Assembly (NCBI GenBank): GCA_910586025.1
Contig: CAJUIO010000004.1
Span: 1-64,000, forward strand
Source of the DNA: an uncultured Lachnospiraceae bacterium
GTDB lineage: Bacteria > Bacillota > Clostridia > Lachnospirales > Lachnospiraceae
Direction of reading: 5' to 3'
Length of the DNA stretch: 64,000 nt
Below are positions 16,889 through 27,100 of the stretch, piece by piece. Position numbers and translations under genes: made by a program. A model generated the notes under the pieces. That model was given only the letters and a program-made list of their open reading frames with translations, did not search any database and was not told the origin of the DNA. Each line of letters begins with the position of its first letter. The stretch's first letter is position 1.

Positions 16889-17901
16889 GCGGAGAAGGTC
16901 TTGTTTCGATTATAGTTCCGGTTTACAATTCTGCGGAGTATATCGGTGAGTGTGTGGAATCTGTCCTGGCGCAGACATACGCAAATTATGAGCTCCTTCT
17001 TATAGATGACGGTTCACCGGATGACAGCAGAGCGCTCTGTGAAGAGCTGTGTACAAGGGATGAGAGGATACGTCTTATCGTCCAGGAGCATAGGGGAGTG
17101 TCAGCTGCAAGAAATGCGGGGATGAGAGAGTCAAAGGGAGAATATCTCTTTTTTCTTGACAGTGATGATGCAATTCATCCGCTTCTGCTGGAGGAGCTTG
17201 TCCGGCAGATCATATGTGCAGATGCGGAGCTGGCGCTGTGCGACTTTATCAAAATGGACAGCAGACGGGTGCGAAAGCTTGCGGAAAACACATCTGAAAA
17301 TGATGACATACCGCAGTGGAAAATAATTGAGAAATCCGAGACAGAGAAGTGGTTCCATATAGTACGGCCAAAAGCATTGCACTGCATTGGCGGATCGTTA
17401 TTCCTCAGGGACGTGATTGGGTCGGTACGGTTTGACGAAAGTCTGCGAAATGGTGAAGATACTCTGTTTATATATCACTTGATCTGCAAGAGGATTCGGA
17501 TCGCATACACAAATAAAAGATGGTATTATTACAGAATACATTCAGGGAACGCCTCGGGCAGTGTCACTCATCCGGGCAAGGATCTATCTTGGGAAAGCAG
17601 CAGAATAATTCGGGATGCAGAGCTTGCAAAGAGTAATCTGGACTATGCGCTGCCATGGGAATGCATGGCAGTCTGCCAGATGGCAAGAAATTTTTATGGG
17701 ATGAGGAGACAGAGAAACACAGAGGGCTGTGAGAGGATCAGAGAACAGGCGGCTGCGGAGATGAGGCATCCGTTATTTTCCAAAACTGACAGGACCACGA
17801 AAATTTTATTTTATTGTTGTTTTTTTTGCTATCCTGTCTATCCGCTGTTGGAAAAGCTTGTTTCCATGATATGGGAGGCCAGAAATGCGGGAAGAAGATA
17901 G
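16885..17901 (+). CDS. GT2 glycosyltransferase
   Basis: A family 2 GT-A transferase of 338 residues. The TTG at 16885 is preferred because GGAGG lies seven bases upstream and it gives a TTGA overlap with the previous stop; GTG codons at 16858 and 16879 are alternatives. Motifs are VSIIVPVYNSAEYIGECV, LIDDGSPDDS, RNAGM and the DSDD metal site (FFLDSDDAIHP). The C-terminal third is hydrophobic (ILFYCCFFCYPVYPLL) and may sit at the membrane. The substrate is unknown. Confidence 0.9.
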   Translation: MSGEGLVSIIVPVYNSAEYIGECVESVLAQTYANYELLLIDDGSPDDSRALCEELCTRDERIRLIVQEHRGVSAARNAGMRESKGEYLFFLDSDDAIHPLLLEELVRQIICADAELALCDFIKMDSRRVRKLAENTSENDDIPQWKIIEKSETEKWFHIVRPKALHCIGGSLFLRDVIGSVRFDESLRNGEDTLFIYHLICKRIRIAYTNKRWYYYRIHSGNASGSVTHPGKDLSWESSRIIRDAELAKSNLDYALPWECMAVCQMARNFYGMRRQRNTEGCERIREQAAAEMRHPLFSKTDRTTKILFYCCFFCYPVYPLLEKLVSMIWEARNAGRR

Positions 17902-19003
17902 TAATGTCGGTATCATAACCTTTCATTGTTCAGATAATTACGGTGCAATGCTGCAGGCATACGGACTGAAGCGCGGCCTGTCCGGCAAAGGGATTAAAGC
18001 CGATATTATCCGTTATGAACCGCCCTTTATGACGGGAAGACACTGGTGGCTTCCTTACATACCGGTTAACGGAGTGATAGGATGTATCTGGGTCGGATGT
18101 CAGAGGTGGAGGACGCATCTTGGGATGGGAACCGACTTTTTCAAATTGAGAAGCAGTATGAGGAATTTCAGGGAAAGATATCTGATTCGGCGCAGAGACA
18201 GAAAGCTGTTATTTTCAGGCCAGCTTAAGATGCTTTCCTATCGCTGCTATATAGTGGGAAGCGATCAGATCTGGAACCCGAATATTACCTGCGGTTTAAG
18301 GAAAGTATATTTTGGAGCATTTGAAAATAAGAAAAAAGAGAAAGTGATCGCTTATGCCGCAAGCCTTGGCAGCGCCGCTCTTTCGCAGAAATATGATAAA
18401 AAATTTTCCGGGCTTTTGAAATATGTAGACGTGATTTCCGTAAGGGAAGCGGCGGCGGTTCCCTATGTAAAAAGGCTTTGCCGCGGCGATGTTGCTGCGG
18501 TTCTGGATCCTGTTTTCCTGCTGGAAGAAAAGGAATGGGCTGCAATAGAGAACCGGCCCCGTATAAATCAATATATCCTTGTCTATACAACGGAAAAAAA
18601 TAAGAAATTATACGAATATGCCAAAAAACTTTCGCAGGAAAAGGGGATGGAGGTTGTTGAACTTCGGACTATCAGAGGAAAGAGGGAGAAGGGCTTCATA
18701 ACAGATGATACGGCAGGTCCTGCTGAGTTCCTGGGATATGTCCATAAGGCGGCTTATGTGGTGACAAATTCATTTCACGGGATTGTGTTCAGCATCATTT
18801 ATAAAAAGAAATTCTTAGCCTTTCCGCACGGCAGCTTCGGAACAAGGATCGAAAATATTCTGCGGATTCATGGATTGGAAAACAGGATATATGAGGATGA
18901 ACGCAGCATTGATGATAATATTGACTGGGACGAAGTTAATCGGAGGATGCAGGATGCGGTGCGGCAATCCTATGATTTCCTGGTGAAAAATATCCGGGAT
19001 TGA
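17885..19003 (+). CDS. Polysaccharide pyruvyl transferase family protein
   Basis: A 372-residue protein of the WcaK/CsaB/ExoV pyruvyl-transferase superfamily. The start GIITFHCSDNYGAMLQAYGL, the GSDQIWNP motif near residue 123 and the late TNSFHGIVFSIIYKK are diagnostic. Members add a ketal-linked pyruvate from phosphoenolpyruvate to a sugar, giving the polymer a negative charge. The sequence overlaps the preceding GT2 gene by 17 bases. The next gene encodes the FrhB-like Fe-S protein that often accompanies this family in Firmicute and Bacteroidetes glycan clusters. Confidence 0.88.
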   Translation: MREEDSNVGIITFHCSDNYGAMLQAYGLKRGLSGKGIKADIIRYEPPFMTGRHWWLPYIPVNGVIGCIWVGCQRWRTHLGMGTDFFKLRSSMRNFRERYLIRRRDRKLLFSGQLKMLSYRCYIVGSDQIWNPNITCGLRKVYFGAFENKKKEKVIAYAASLGSAALSQKYDKKFSGLLKYVDVISVREAAAVPYVKRLCRGDVAAVLDPVFLLEEKEWAAIENRPRINQYILVYTTEKNKKLYEYAKKLSQEKGMEVVELRTIRGKREKGFITDDTAGPAEFLGYVHKAAYVVTNSFHGIVFSIIYKKKFLAFPHGSFGTRIENILRIHGLENRIYEDERSIDDNIDWDEVNRRMQDAVRQSYDFLVKNIRD

Positions 19004-19045
19004 TAACTTTGAACGGCAAATGAAATTTCGGGAGAAGGAGAGAGT

Positions 19046-20197
19046 ATGGGATCGTACACATTGTATGCGGACAAAAAGGAATGCTGCGGATGCAGCGCAT
19101 GTGTGGATGCATGCGGTGTGGGTGCCATATGTATGGTCAGCGACGGGGAGGGCTTTTGGTATCCTCAGATCAATGAAGAAAAATGTACAGGCTGCGGCAG
19201 GTGCAGGGAAGTATGCCAGATACACAGGTCAAAGGTGCGGGATGAACAGGGAGGCAGTCGAATATATCTGGGTGTACGGGCCAAAAGCGAAGAGATCAGA
19301 TATTCCAGTTCATCCGGCGGTATGTTCGGTATTCTTGCACAGTATATTTTCCGGCGGCAGGGTGTGGTATACGGGGCGGCTTTTGATAATGAGATGAAGG
19401 TCGTCCATATGCAAGCCTGTGATATGGAGCAGTTAGAGAAGCTCAAAAAGACAAAATATGTGCAAAGTGATATGACCGGAATCTACCGGAGGATAGAGGA
19501 ACAGCTTAATGAGGGCCTGTGGGTTCTGTTCTGCGGAACCCCGTGCCAGGTGCAGGGGCTTCGATTTTTTTTGAGAAAAACATATCCAAGACTGGTCATG
19601 GTGGATCTTGTCTGCTACGGAGTTCCCTCTCCGGGTATATGGAGAGATTATGTAGAATATCTGGAAAAGAGACATGGCGGGAGGCTGACAGAGTTTTATT
19701 TTCGGGATAAGAGAAACAGGGATAACGGCCATACCTGCGCCTATGTGGCGGGAGGTACTGAGTATGCGGTTCCCATTCATCGGAATCCCTATTGCAGAAT
19801 GTATTTTGTGGATCATATTCTGCGGCCGTCCTGCCATAGCTGCAGATATTGTACCACCGAAAGAGACAGCGACTTTACGATTGGTGATTTCTGGGGAATT
19901 GAACGGATCAGGCCTGATATGGATGACGGGATGGGGACATCTCTTGTGATTCTCCATTCAGATCAGGCAAAAGAGATATGGGACAGTGTTAAGGATCAGA
20001 CGCTGTCGTTTGTCTGTAAAGAGGAAGAGATACTTCAGCCGCGTCTGGTTGCGGCCACACGAATTTCAGGAACAAGGCAGTGGTTTATGAGATGCTACAG
20101 GCTGCTGCCCTTCTGGCTGCTTGTCAAAATGGTCACAAACAGGATATACAGCCTGTTTAAGCGCAGCCCGAGACTGAGGAACAGGATTGAAAATTAA
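19046..20197 (+). CDS. FrhB-like Fe-S protein (coenzyme F420 hydrogenase beta-subunit family)
   Basis: A 383-residue protein with two ferredoxin-type clusters at the N terminus (CCGCSACVDAC and CTGCGRCREVC) and an FrhB/FdhB C-terminal domain. Later motifs are FCGTPCQVQGLR, DLVCYGVPSPGIW and a second Cys group CHSCRYC near residue 265, then FTIGDFWG. True F420 is not expected in this kind of organism. The family is common in glycan clusters next to pyruvyl transferases, where a flavin- or Fe-S-dependent redox step on a sugar is suspected but not shown. The stop codon lies inside a 24-base palindrome. Confidence 0.88.
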   Translation: MGSYTLYADKKECCGCSACVDACGVGAICMVSDGEGFWYPQINEEKCTGCGRCREVCQIHRSKVRDEQGGSRIYLGVRAKSEEIRYSSSSGGMFGILAQYIFRRQGVVYGAAFDNEMKVVHMQACDMEQLEKLKKTKYVQSDMTGIYRRIEEQLNEGLWVLFCGTPCQVQGLRFFLRKTYPRLVMVDLVCYGVPSPGIWRDYVEYLEKRHGGRLTEFYFRDKRNRDNGHTCAYVAGGTEYAVPIHRNPYCRMYFVDHILRPSCHSCRYCTTERDSDFTIGDFWGIERIRPDMDDGMGTSLVILHSDQAKEIWDSVKDQTLSFVCKEEEILQPRLVAATRISGTRQWFMRCYRLLPFWLLVKMVTNRIYSLFKRSPRLRNRIEN

Positions 20198-20208
20198 AAT
20201 TTTCAATC
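20185..20208. repeat. 24-base AT-rich palindrome across a stop codon
   Basis: Two 11-base arms (GATTGAAAATT / AATTTTCAATC) around a 2-base centre, covering the last codons and stop of the FrhB-like gene. No T-tract follows, so it is not a normal terminator. A second perfect palindrome, TTCCCATATGGGAA, sits 16 bases further on at 20225-20238. Confidence 0.6.
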
Positions 20209-20269
20209 TACGTATTTGGGCCTGTTCCCATATGGGAAGGATCCGTGCGGGAAAGGCAGGGGTATCAAA

Positions 20270-21976
20270 ATGATAGAAATGTTTAAGTATCTGACAGGAA
20301 TTCTGGAAGGCGGAGAGCGTAAACGATGTGGTATCATAGCTGTTTTTGGCCTGCTAAGTCCCATAATGGATCTGTTTAATTTTACCGTGATCATTTATAT
20401 AATCAACAGGGCGGCGCAGGAGAAACAGGCATCGCCGCAAATCGTGCTCTTCACGGCCATTATGGGAATTATATCCATTCTGAAAGGCTTTTTTGACATA
20501 TACAGATGTAAGATCTCCAACGAGTTTGTGTATAATGGAGCCCAGAGGCTGTCAATGAAAATATATGAATTACAGTTAAAGGAAGATCTTGAGCATCATA
20601 GTGAAAAGAGCGTCATGCAGGCGCTGTCCGCAGTTCGAAATGATACAGAGAAATGTGTTGAAATAATCATAAACTGCATTGAGATCCTGATCAACGCTTT
20701 TATTATAATTGGATACTTTGGAGTATTGGTCTATATTGCTAAGTGGTTCGGAGCAGTAAGCTGTGCGATCTTGATATTGCTCATACTCATCATGTATTTT
20801 TACTATCGCAGCCAGATGAAGCTCTACGGCGAGAAGTCCAGAATGTATATGATCAGGGCAAATGCGCAGGTGACCATAGCATATGGGATCTTTAAGGAGA
20901 TGAAGCTTGTTGACGATATGTCAGCCCTGAGGGGGAGATATGGTGACGCAAGTTACGGATATGCGCAGGTACAGGGAAAATTTAAGTATAAGAACAGCAT
21001 TGTCAGTATGATCATGCAGAATTCTGTCATGGCTGTAGTGTTCATCCTGCTTTCCTTCTTTTTGTGGTTTCTGAAGGAGGATCTTGCATTTGCGGTTGCG
21101 GCCATGGCGGTATATTTTGCGGTTCTGATCCGGATTGTGCCGATGGCATATAATATTGTCAGCGGAATGAATCATGTTGAGTTTAACAGGAAGTCATATG
21201 TAGTACTCAGAGACTGCCTCACCAGATACTCGGAAATAAAGGAAGAAGAAAGGCGGGCGGAAAACATCAGACGCAAAGAACTGACCTTCCTTAAGGGTAT
21301 TTTTGTAAGAAATCTGACCTTTCAATACAACGATCAGGCGCAGATTTTTGAGGAGGCAGCCATTGATATACCCACAGGCAGTTCGGTGGCCGTTATCGGC
21401 GCATCCGGCATAGGGAAAACCACATTACTTGATTTGATTACGGGGCTGCGCAGACCGCAGACGGGCAGTATTTTATATGATGATTATGATATTGTCAGCC
21501 AGACGGACGGCACCGGACAGTGCAGGGCAAACCTTGGAGATATTATAAGCTATATTCCCCAAATTGTGTATTTAAACGGAGAGACAATCCGGAATAACGT
21601 AGCTTTTTTTGAAGGAGAGGACAGAATTGATGATGAAAAAGTGATCCGGTGTCTGAAGTGTGCTCAGGTATGGAAAGATATTGCCAAAATGCCAAAGGGA
21701 GTTCATACATTGATCGGCGAAAATGGCACGGCTGTTTCCGGCGGTCAGCGTCAGAGAATTGCCTTGGCGAGAGCCCTGTATAAGGATTTTAAACTGCTCG
21801 TGATGGATGAAGCCACTGCGGCTCTTGATATGGAGACGGAAAAGGCCGTGATAGACTCGATCCGTCAGGTAAAGGGAAACAAGACGATACTCATGGTAAC
21901 GCATCACATGAGCCTGGCAAATGAGTGTGATATGATATATAAAATAGAAGATAAGAAAATAGTAAGGGTAAAGTGA
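20270..21976 (+). CDS. ABC transporter, fused permease/ATPase
   Basis: A 568-residue half-transporter with five to six membrane helices in residues 20-310 and an ATPase domain after it. The ATG at 20270 follows GCAGGGG; the longer frame from the TTG at 20216 has no ribosome site and would include the palindromes. Walker A is GASGIGKTT, the signature VSGGQRQR and Walker B LLVMDEATAALD. It resembles exporters that flip lipid-linked oligosaccharides (PglK-like) or peptides. In this setting a flippase for a lipid-linked glycan is the likeliest role, which would be separate from PelG. Its stop overlaps the next start. Confidence 0.87.
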   Translation: MIEMFKYLTGILEGGERKRCGIIAVFGLLSPIMDLFNFTVIIYIINRAAQEKQASPQIVLFTAIMGIISILKGFFDIYRCKISNEFVYNGAQRLSMKIYELQLKEDLEHHSEKSVMQALSAVRNDTEKCVEIIINCIEILINAFIIIGYFGVLVYIAKWFGAVSCAILILLILIMYFYYRSQMKLYGEKSRMYMIRANAQVTIAYGIFKEMKLVDDMSALRGRYGDASYGYAQVQGKFKYKNSIVSMIMQNSVMAVVFILLSFFLWFLKEDLAFAVAAMAVYFAVLIRIVPMAYNIVSGMNHVEFNRKSYVVLRDCLTRYSEIKEEERRAENIRRKELTFLKGIFVRNLTFQYNDQAQIFEEAAIDIPTGSSVAVIGASGIGKTTLLDLITGLRRPQTGSILYDDYDIVSQTDGTGQCRANLGDIISYIPQIVYLNGETIRNNVAFFEGEDRIDDEKVIRCLKCAQVWKDIAKMPKGVHTLIGENGTAVSGGQRQRIALARALYKDFKLLVMDEATAALDMETEKAVIDSIRQVKGNKTILMVTHHMSLANECDMIYKIEDKKIVRVK

Positions 21977-23001
21977 CGGATTTGAGGGATCGGAGATTGG
22001 AAAAATATATTGAGAAAAGGGTTTCCATTGTCACTCCGGTGTTTAACGGGGAAGACAGCTTAGCTTCCATGTTAGATTCCGTATTAAACCAGACGTATCC
22101 CCATATCGAAATGATTCTTGTTGATGACGGCTCCGGGGATCAGACCGCTGCAATTGCAAAGAGCTATCGTGAAAGCTTTTTGGAGAGAGGCTATCTCTAT
22201 CGAATCGTCCGGGCAGAACATAAAAATGCTTCTGCGGCAATTAATGGGGGACTGCCCTATGTGACGGGGGAATATCTGATCTGGCCGGACAGTGATGACA
22301 TACTGGAGCCCGATTCGGTCAAAAAAAGAGTTGAATTTCTGGAAAATAACCCGCAGTATCAATGTGTCAGATCACTGGCATATTATTTTGATAAGCTGAC
22401 GGGGGAAAGAAGGGCGCCGGATGAAAGGGAGGGAGACCTGTCCAAAGAAGAGCTTTTCTGGGATATTCTCGAATTCAGGACATTTGTGTGCTGTGGATGC
22501 TATATGCTGCGGACGGAGAAATTTTTTGACATTTTTCCGCAGCGTCATATACCCGAATATAATGTGGGGCAGAATTTTCAAATGCTGCTGCCTTTTATGT
22601 ATCGTTATAGATGTCCCACTATCCGTGAACAGCTCTATGGGGTATGTGTCAGAGAAGGCAGCCATTCGAGAGTTAAGCTTACGCAAAGGGAAGAGGAACA
22701 GAAGTACCGGGAATACGAGGAGCTTGTGGATGACATCGTCCTGATCTGTCATATAGGAGATAAGAAATCCCGAAATCGTATTATTTACTGGAAGGCAAGG
22801 CGCAGATATGCTCTGGCAATAAAATACGGAGGAAGAACACGACGCAAAGAAGCCCTGTGTCTCATGAAAAAGTGCGGAAGGCTGAGCTTTTATATACTGC
22901 TGAAGGACTTTTTGTGGATCAGGCTTGAAAATACCTGGCTGATAAAGAGGCTGTATCCCTTGTACAGACGGATTTTGAAAAAGGATGCAGGTATGAAATA
23001 A
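21973..23001 (+). CDS. GT2 glycosyltransferase
   Basis: A 342-residue GT-A enzyme beginning at a GTG that overlaps the ABC gene stop by four bases. It carries VSIVTPVFNGEDSLASML, LVDDGSGDQT and WPDSDDILEP with the DSDD metal site. The C-terminal part is basic and has an amphipathic end (YILLKDFLWIRLENTWLIKRLYP) suited to membrane contact. It is one of three GT2 enzymes of this type in the locus, each presumably adding a different sugar. The specificity is not readable. Confidence 0.9.
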   Translation: MTDLRDRRLEKYIEKRVSIVTPVFNGEDSLASMLDSVLNQTYPHIEMILVDDGSGDQTAAIAKSYRESFLERGYLYRIVRAEHKNASAAINGGLPYVTGEYLIWPDSDDILEPDSVKKRVEFLENNPQYQCVRSLAYYFDKLTGERRAPDEREGDLSKEELFWDILEFRTFVCCGCYMLRTEKFFDIFPQRHIPEYNVGQNFQMLLPFMYRYRCPTIREQLYGVCVREGSHSRVKLTQREEEQKYREYEELVDDIVLICHIGDKKSRNRIIYWKARRRYALAIKYGGRTRRKEALCLMKKCGRLSFYILLKDFLWIRLENTWLIKRLYPLYRRILKKDAGMK

Positions 23002-23033
23002 AATGGCAGGCAAAGCGTCAGAGGAGAATTTCC

Positions 23034-24065
23034 ATGATCTCAATTATTATTCCCGTTTATAATACAGAAAAATATCTGAGCCGGTGCGTTGACTCGGTTC
23101 TGCGTTCCGAATGCAGGGACTATGAAATCATACTTGTCAACGACGGCTCAACAGACCACAGTGCCCGGATCTGTCAACAATACAGTGAGAGATATCATCA
23201 CATAAAATTTATTGACGGTACGCATCAGGGAGTGTCGGCGGCCAGAAATACAGGAATCCGGGAGAGCGGCGGTGAGTGGATTGTGTTTGTGGATTCGGAT
23301 GACAGGATCTCACCCCGCTTTCTGACAATGATCGGGAAGAAGGATTATCAGGATCAGGATCTGCTCATTTTTGACTTTGCCCGGAACAAAGAGAGACATA
23401 CCGGAATCAGGAAATCAACTGTGCGGTATTATGGAAGAGAGGATTGGCCGGAGCTGGCCGCATGTCTGTTGAACACAGGACAGCTGATGAAAGGCGGGAA
23501 TACGAGCCTGCTTTCTCCATGGGGAAAGGCTTATAAAAGAGATTTGATAGAACGGTATATGATTCGGTTTGCCGCAGATATCGCTATATGTGAGGACAGG
23601 CTCTTCAATATGGAATATATTCTGAGAGTTAAAACCTGCGCATATATACCTCGGACGGTTTATTATGTGCAGATGCGTCCTGATTCCGTAATGCGCAGTT
23701 TTAATCCCGGTTATCTGGAAAATGATGTGAGATATCAGAGATACTTAAGACACATTCTCATGAAAAATAATGTTTTTCCCATGGTAAAGAGGGCATATTA
23801 TAACAGCGTGCTTACCAATATGGCAGATGTTCTCATCAGAGGGATCTTCAACCCGCACGGTCAGGAAGATTCGGGAGAAAAGAGAGAGGCCTGCCGCAGG
23901 ATGCGGGAGTATGCCGTATATAAAACGGCTCTGCGGCATAACGGAGGAATGGGCATTTGGCCAAGGAGGGTTCTTATGTGGGCGTTTGAACGGAAATGTT
24001 ATGGTATGGTGGAGCTGATCTGTGTGGTAAGCTATAGGATATTGGAAAAATCGAGACGGCTGTGA
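23034..24065 (+). CDS. GT2 glycosyltransferase
   Basis: A 343-residue family 2 transferase. Motifs are ISIIIPVYNTEKYLSRCV, LVNDGSTDHS, SAARNTGI and VDSDDRISP. The ATG at 23034 has GAGGAG upstream (GTCAGAGGAGAATTTCC). The architecture matches the neighbouring GT2 enzymes but the residues beyond the catalytic core differ, so it is not a recent duplicate. Its stop overlaps a GTG that could start the next frame. Confidence 0.9.
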   Translation: MISIIIPVYNTEKYLSRCVDSVLRSECRDYEIILVNDGSTDHSARICQQYSERYHHIKFIDGTHQGVSAARNTGIRESGGEWIVFVDSDDRISPRFLTMIGKKDYQDQDLLIFDFARNKERHTGIRKSTVRYYGREDWPELAACLLNTGQLMKGGNTSLLSPWGKAYKRDLIERYMIRFAADIAICEDRLFNMEYILRVKTCAYIPRTVYYVQMRPDSVMRSFNPGYLENDVRYQRYLRHILMKNNVFPMVKRAYYNSVLTNMADVLIRGIFNPHGQEDSGEKREACRRMREYAVYKTALRHNGGMGIWPRRVLMWAFERKCYGMVELICVVSYRILEKSRRL

Positions 24066-24136
24066 GCCTTGGGCATGCCTGCGTTGTATTTCCTGACAAA
24101 ATCAGCTATACTGGGAAGGAAGGAGGACTGAACAGA

Positions 24137-27100
24137 ATGCTTTTGTTCTTTTATCTGTTCTTTGTCATTGTAATACATAATTTTGTTGCGGGGGAGGGAG
24201 AGCTGTCCCCGGCTTTCGCTGTCAAATGTCTGCTTTCGCTGCTGCTTCTGGCTGTAATCTGCCCGATTATTTTAAGAAAAGGCAGAACCTTTAGAGTGGC
24301 ATTGAAGGAGGAGACTGCGTCTGAAAAGAAGGATCGATTGTGGATTCCGGTCTTTTTCCTGTTATCCTTTGGAGTTCTGCTGCGGTGGTTTCTGTCTTAC
24401 TATCCGGGCGCTTTTTCCACGGATGCGGTATATCAGTATGAGCAGGCTCTTTCCGGCAGATATAATGACTGGAAGCCGATTCTGCAGACACTGATCACAT
24501 TCACCCTTCCTGTCAGGCTCACAGGAAGAGTGGATTCCATCGTTTTTTTTCAGATTGCGGAATATTCTGCGGCTCTTACCTACATGGCTTATGTGATTCT
24601 CAAACGCAGTAATAAATGGATCGCCATAGGATCGCTCTCATATATTCTGGTAAATCCCGTAACCGGAAATATGGTAATCTGTCCGTGGAAGGATGTGACC
24701 TTTGCCATATTCGCCGTTTTGCTTATGACCTTCGGGTTACAAATCTTTGCCACGGGAGGGAGATGGCTCGAGAGGAAGAGAAATCTTGCCTTGCTGGGAG
24801 CTGCCCTGCTGATTGCCACGATTATGCGGCATAATGGTTTTTTGTTCACGATACCGTTTCTTGTTGCTGTGCTGGTCCATTTGAAAAGAAAAAGACGCAT
24901 CTGGTTTCTGATATTTTTTGCAGCGGGCATTGTCCTGATCAGAGGGCCCGTTTATGCGGGATTAGAGGTGGAGGAGCAGTGGAATCATAAGACAAGAGTA
25001 TTGGGAGCGCCGATGGCCATGCTGGGGACGGTTGTGAGGGAAGCGCCGGAGCTGCTTGGTGAGGAAGCGCAGGAATTCGTATACAGGGTTGCGCCCAGAG
25101 AGGTCTGGGAGGAGGTATTTCATGACGGTGGCTTTAGCTCGATAAAGTGGCAGTCGGATCAGACTGTTGTTGAGGAGGCGGGAATCAGGAAGGTACTTTT
25201 GATGGCGGCGGACGCTCTGGCCCGGGCACCGGGACCGGCCTTGAAAGGTCTCTTTGAGCTGACGGATATGGTTTATGCCATAGACAGTAATTTTGACTGG
25301 TACATTATCGCACAGGTAGATGAGAATGACGTGGGGGTAGAGTACCGGCAGTTTTGTGACCGGTATGTTCTCGAAAAATATACCGAGGTTTCCAGGAACG
25401 GTGTCTTTAAATATATCTTCTGGTATCTCGGGGTTCTCAATATAATTATAATTGCCGGGTTGTCGTGTAAGTGCTGCTTTAAGACAAGAGAGGGATGGAA
25501 GCGGGGGCTGTTTGGACTTTCGGTCCTGTGCTACAATTTCGGAACGATGCTGCTTCTATCGGGAAATGATTTCAGGTATTTTTACTTTAACTTTCCGGTA
25601 TTTCCGGTCTTGCTGTTGATTCTTTTTGGAGAGAAAGTAAGGGCACGGGAAAAGAGCGGTCCATCTAAAGCGGCCGTACTCGGAGCAACATTCAGAGAAA
25701 AGGCCGGGGCCGCTGTCGGGAAGATCTTCAGACAGGAATTCGGGACAGATACGGTCGCTGAAGAGAGCGCGGCAGAAGAGACCGGAACGGATAGAAAGGA
25801 AGCTGACGGGGAAAGTGTCAGCGACAAGGTAAAAGAGGCGGGCGCAGAAAGACCGGAAATTACCGAGAAGCCCAAAAGAGATTATAAGGAGATGGCGGGA
25901 AAACTGTCTCTCTTATGCAGGAAGGTATTATCAGGCTTAGAAAGATCTCTTGTGATTTTCTCACTCCTTCTGTCCCTGGCAGTTGTTGTGGGAACTAAGA
26001 TCAATTTGTCGGGGGAACCCTATTTCGGACAGATGACAATCGCAGATTTGCGCAATGCGGGAATATGGTTTGTACTCATTTTAACGATTGGGAAGCTTCT
26101 CGTTGTGATTATCCGCAGGTGGAGCTTTGAGATTCAGGCGCTGACAATACATAAAAAATGGTGGCTAGGCAGCTTTTTGCTCCTGATTCTGCTCTGGAGC
26201 CCTTACCTGCTTGCCTATTATCCCGGGATCCTGACGCCGGATTCCCTGACCTCCCTGCTGCAGGCAAAGGATCTCTCGCTCCTGTACAATCATATACCGG
26301 TGGCTTACACGCTTTTGGTGGCTTTGTTTGCAAGAATCGGGTGGCAGATCGGGGATGCCAATTTTGGAGTGTTCCTGTTTTCCCTTGCGCAGCTCCTCAT
26401 CATGGCGGGAGTGCTCAGTTATTCGGCATACTGGCTCAGAGCGAAAATGAGAAGGCCGGCGGCTGCCTGTATAGCCTTGCTCTTCTATGGGCTGAATCCG
26501 GTGATTGCCATGCACTCCATAACTATGTGGAAGGATGTCCTGTTTTCCGCATGGATTGTCCTGCTGTGTCTGTTCCTCTTTGACATGGCACTGGGCGGAG
26601 GGAAGAGGCTGGATAGCAAAAAGGGCATGAGAGAGCTGTGTGTTTTGCTTCTTCTCGTGTGCTTTGGAAGGAATAATGGCTTATATGTCGCAGTTTTCTG
26701 CCTTGGGGTGCTTCTGATCGTTTATAAGGACGTTCGCAAAAAGCTTCTGGTCAGAGGAGGAGGGCTGCTGCTGGCCGTTCTGCTGATCCAGGGACCGGGA
26801 TACAATGCGCTTGGCATTAATCAGTCGGGCTTTGCTGAATCTGTGGGGATTCCCCTGCAGCAGATCAGCTATACGGTGATACATGACGCAGGGCTTTCGG
26901 AGCAGGATGGAGAGTTTCTGGAGAAAATCATCCCTGTTTCGGCGATTGAGGAGAGCTACTCTCCGGTGTCTGCGGATAACATAAAGTTCAATCAGGAATT
27001 TAACACGGCCTTTTTTGAGGAAAATAAAGGCGGTTTTATGAAGCTGTATCTGAAGCTGCTGCCCGCACACCTGCGTTCTTACACAGAGTCGTATCTGCTC

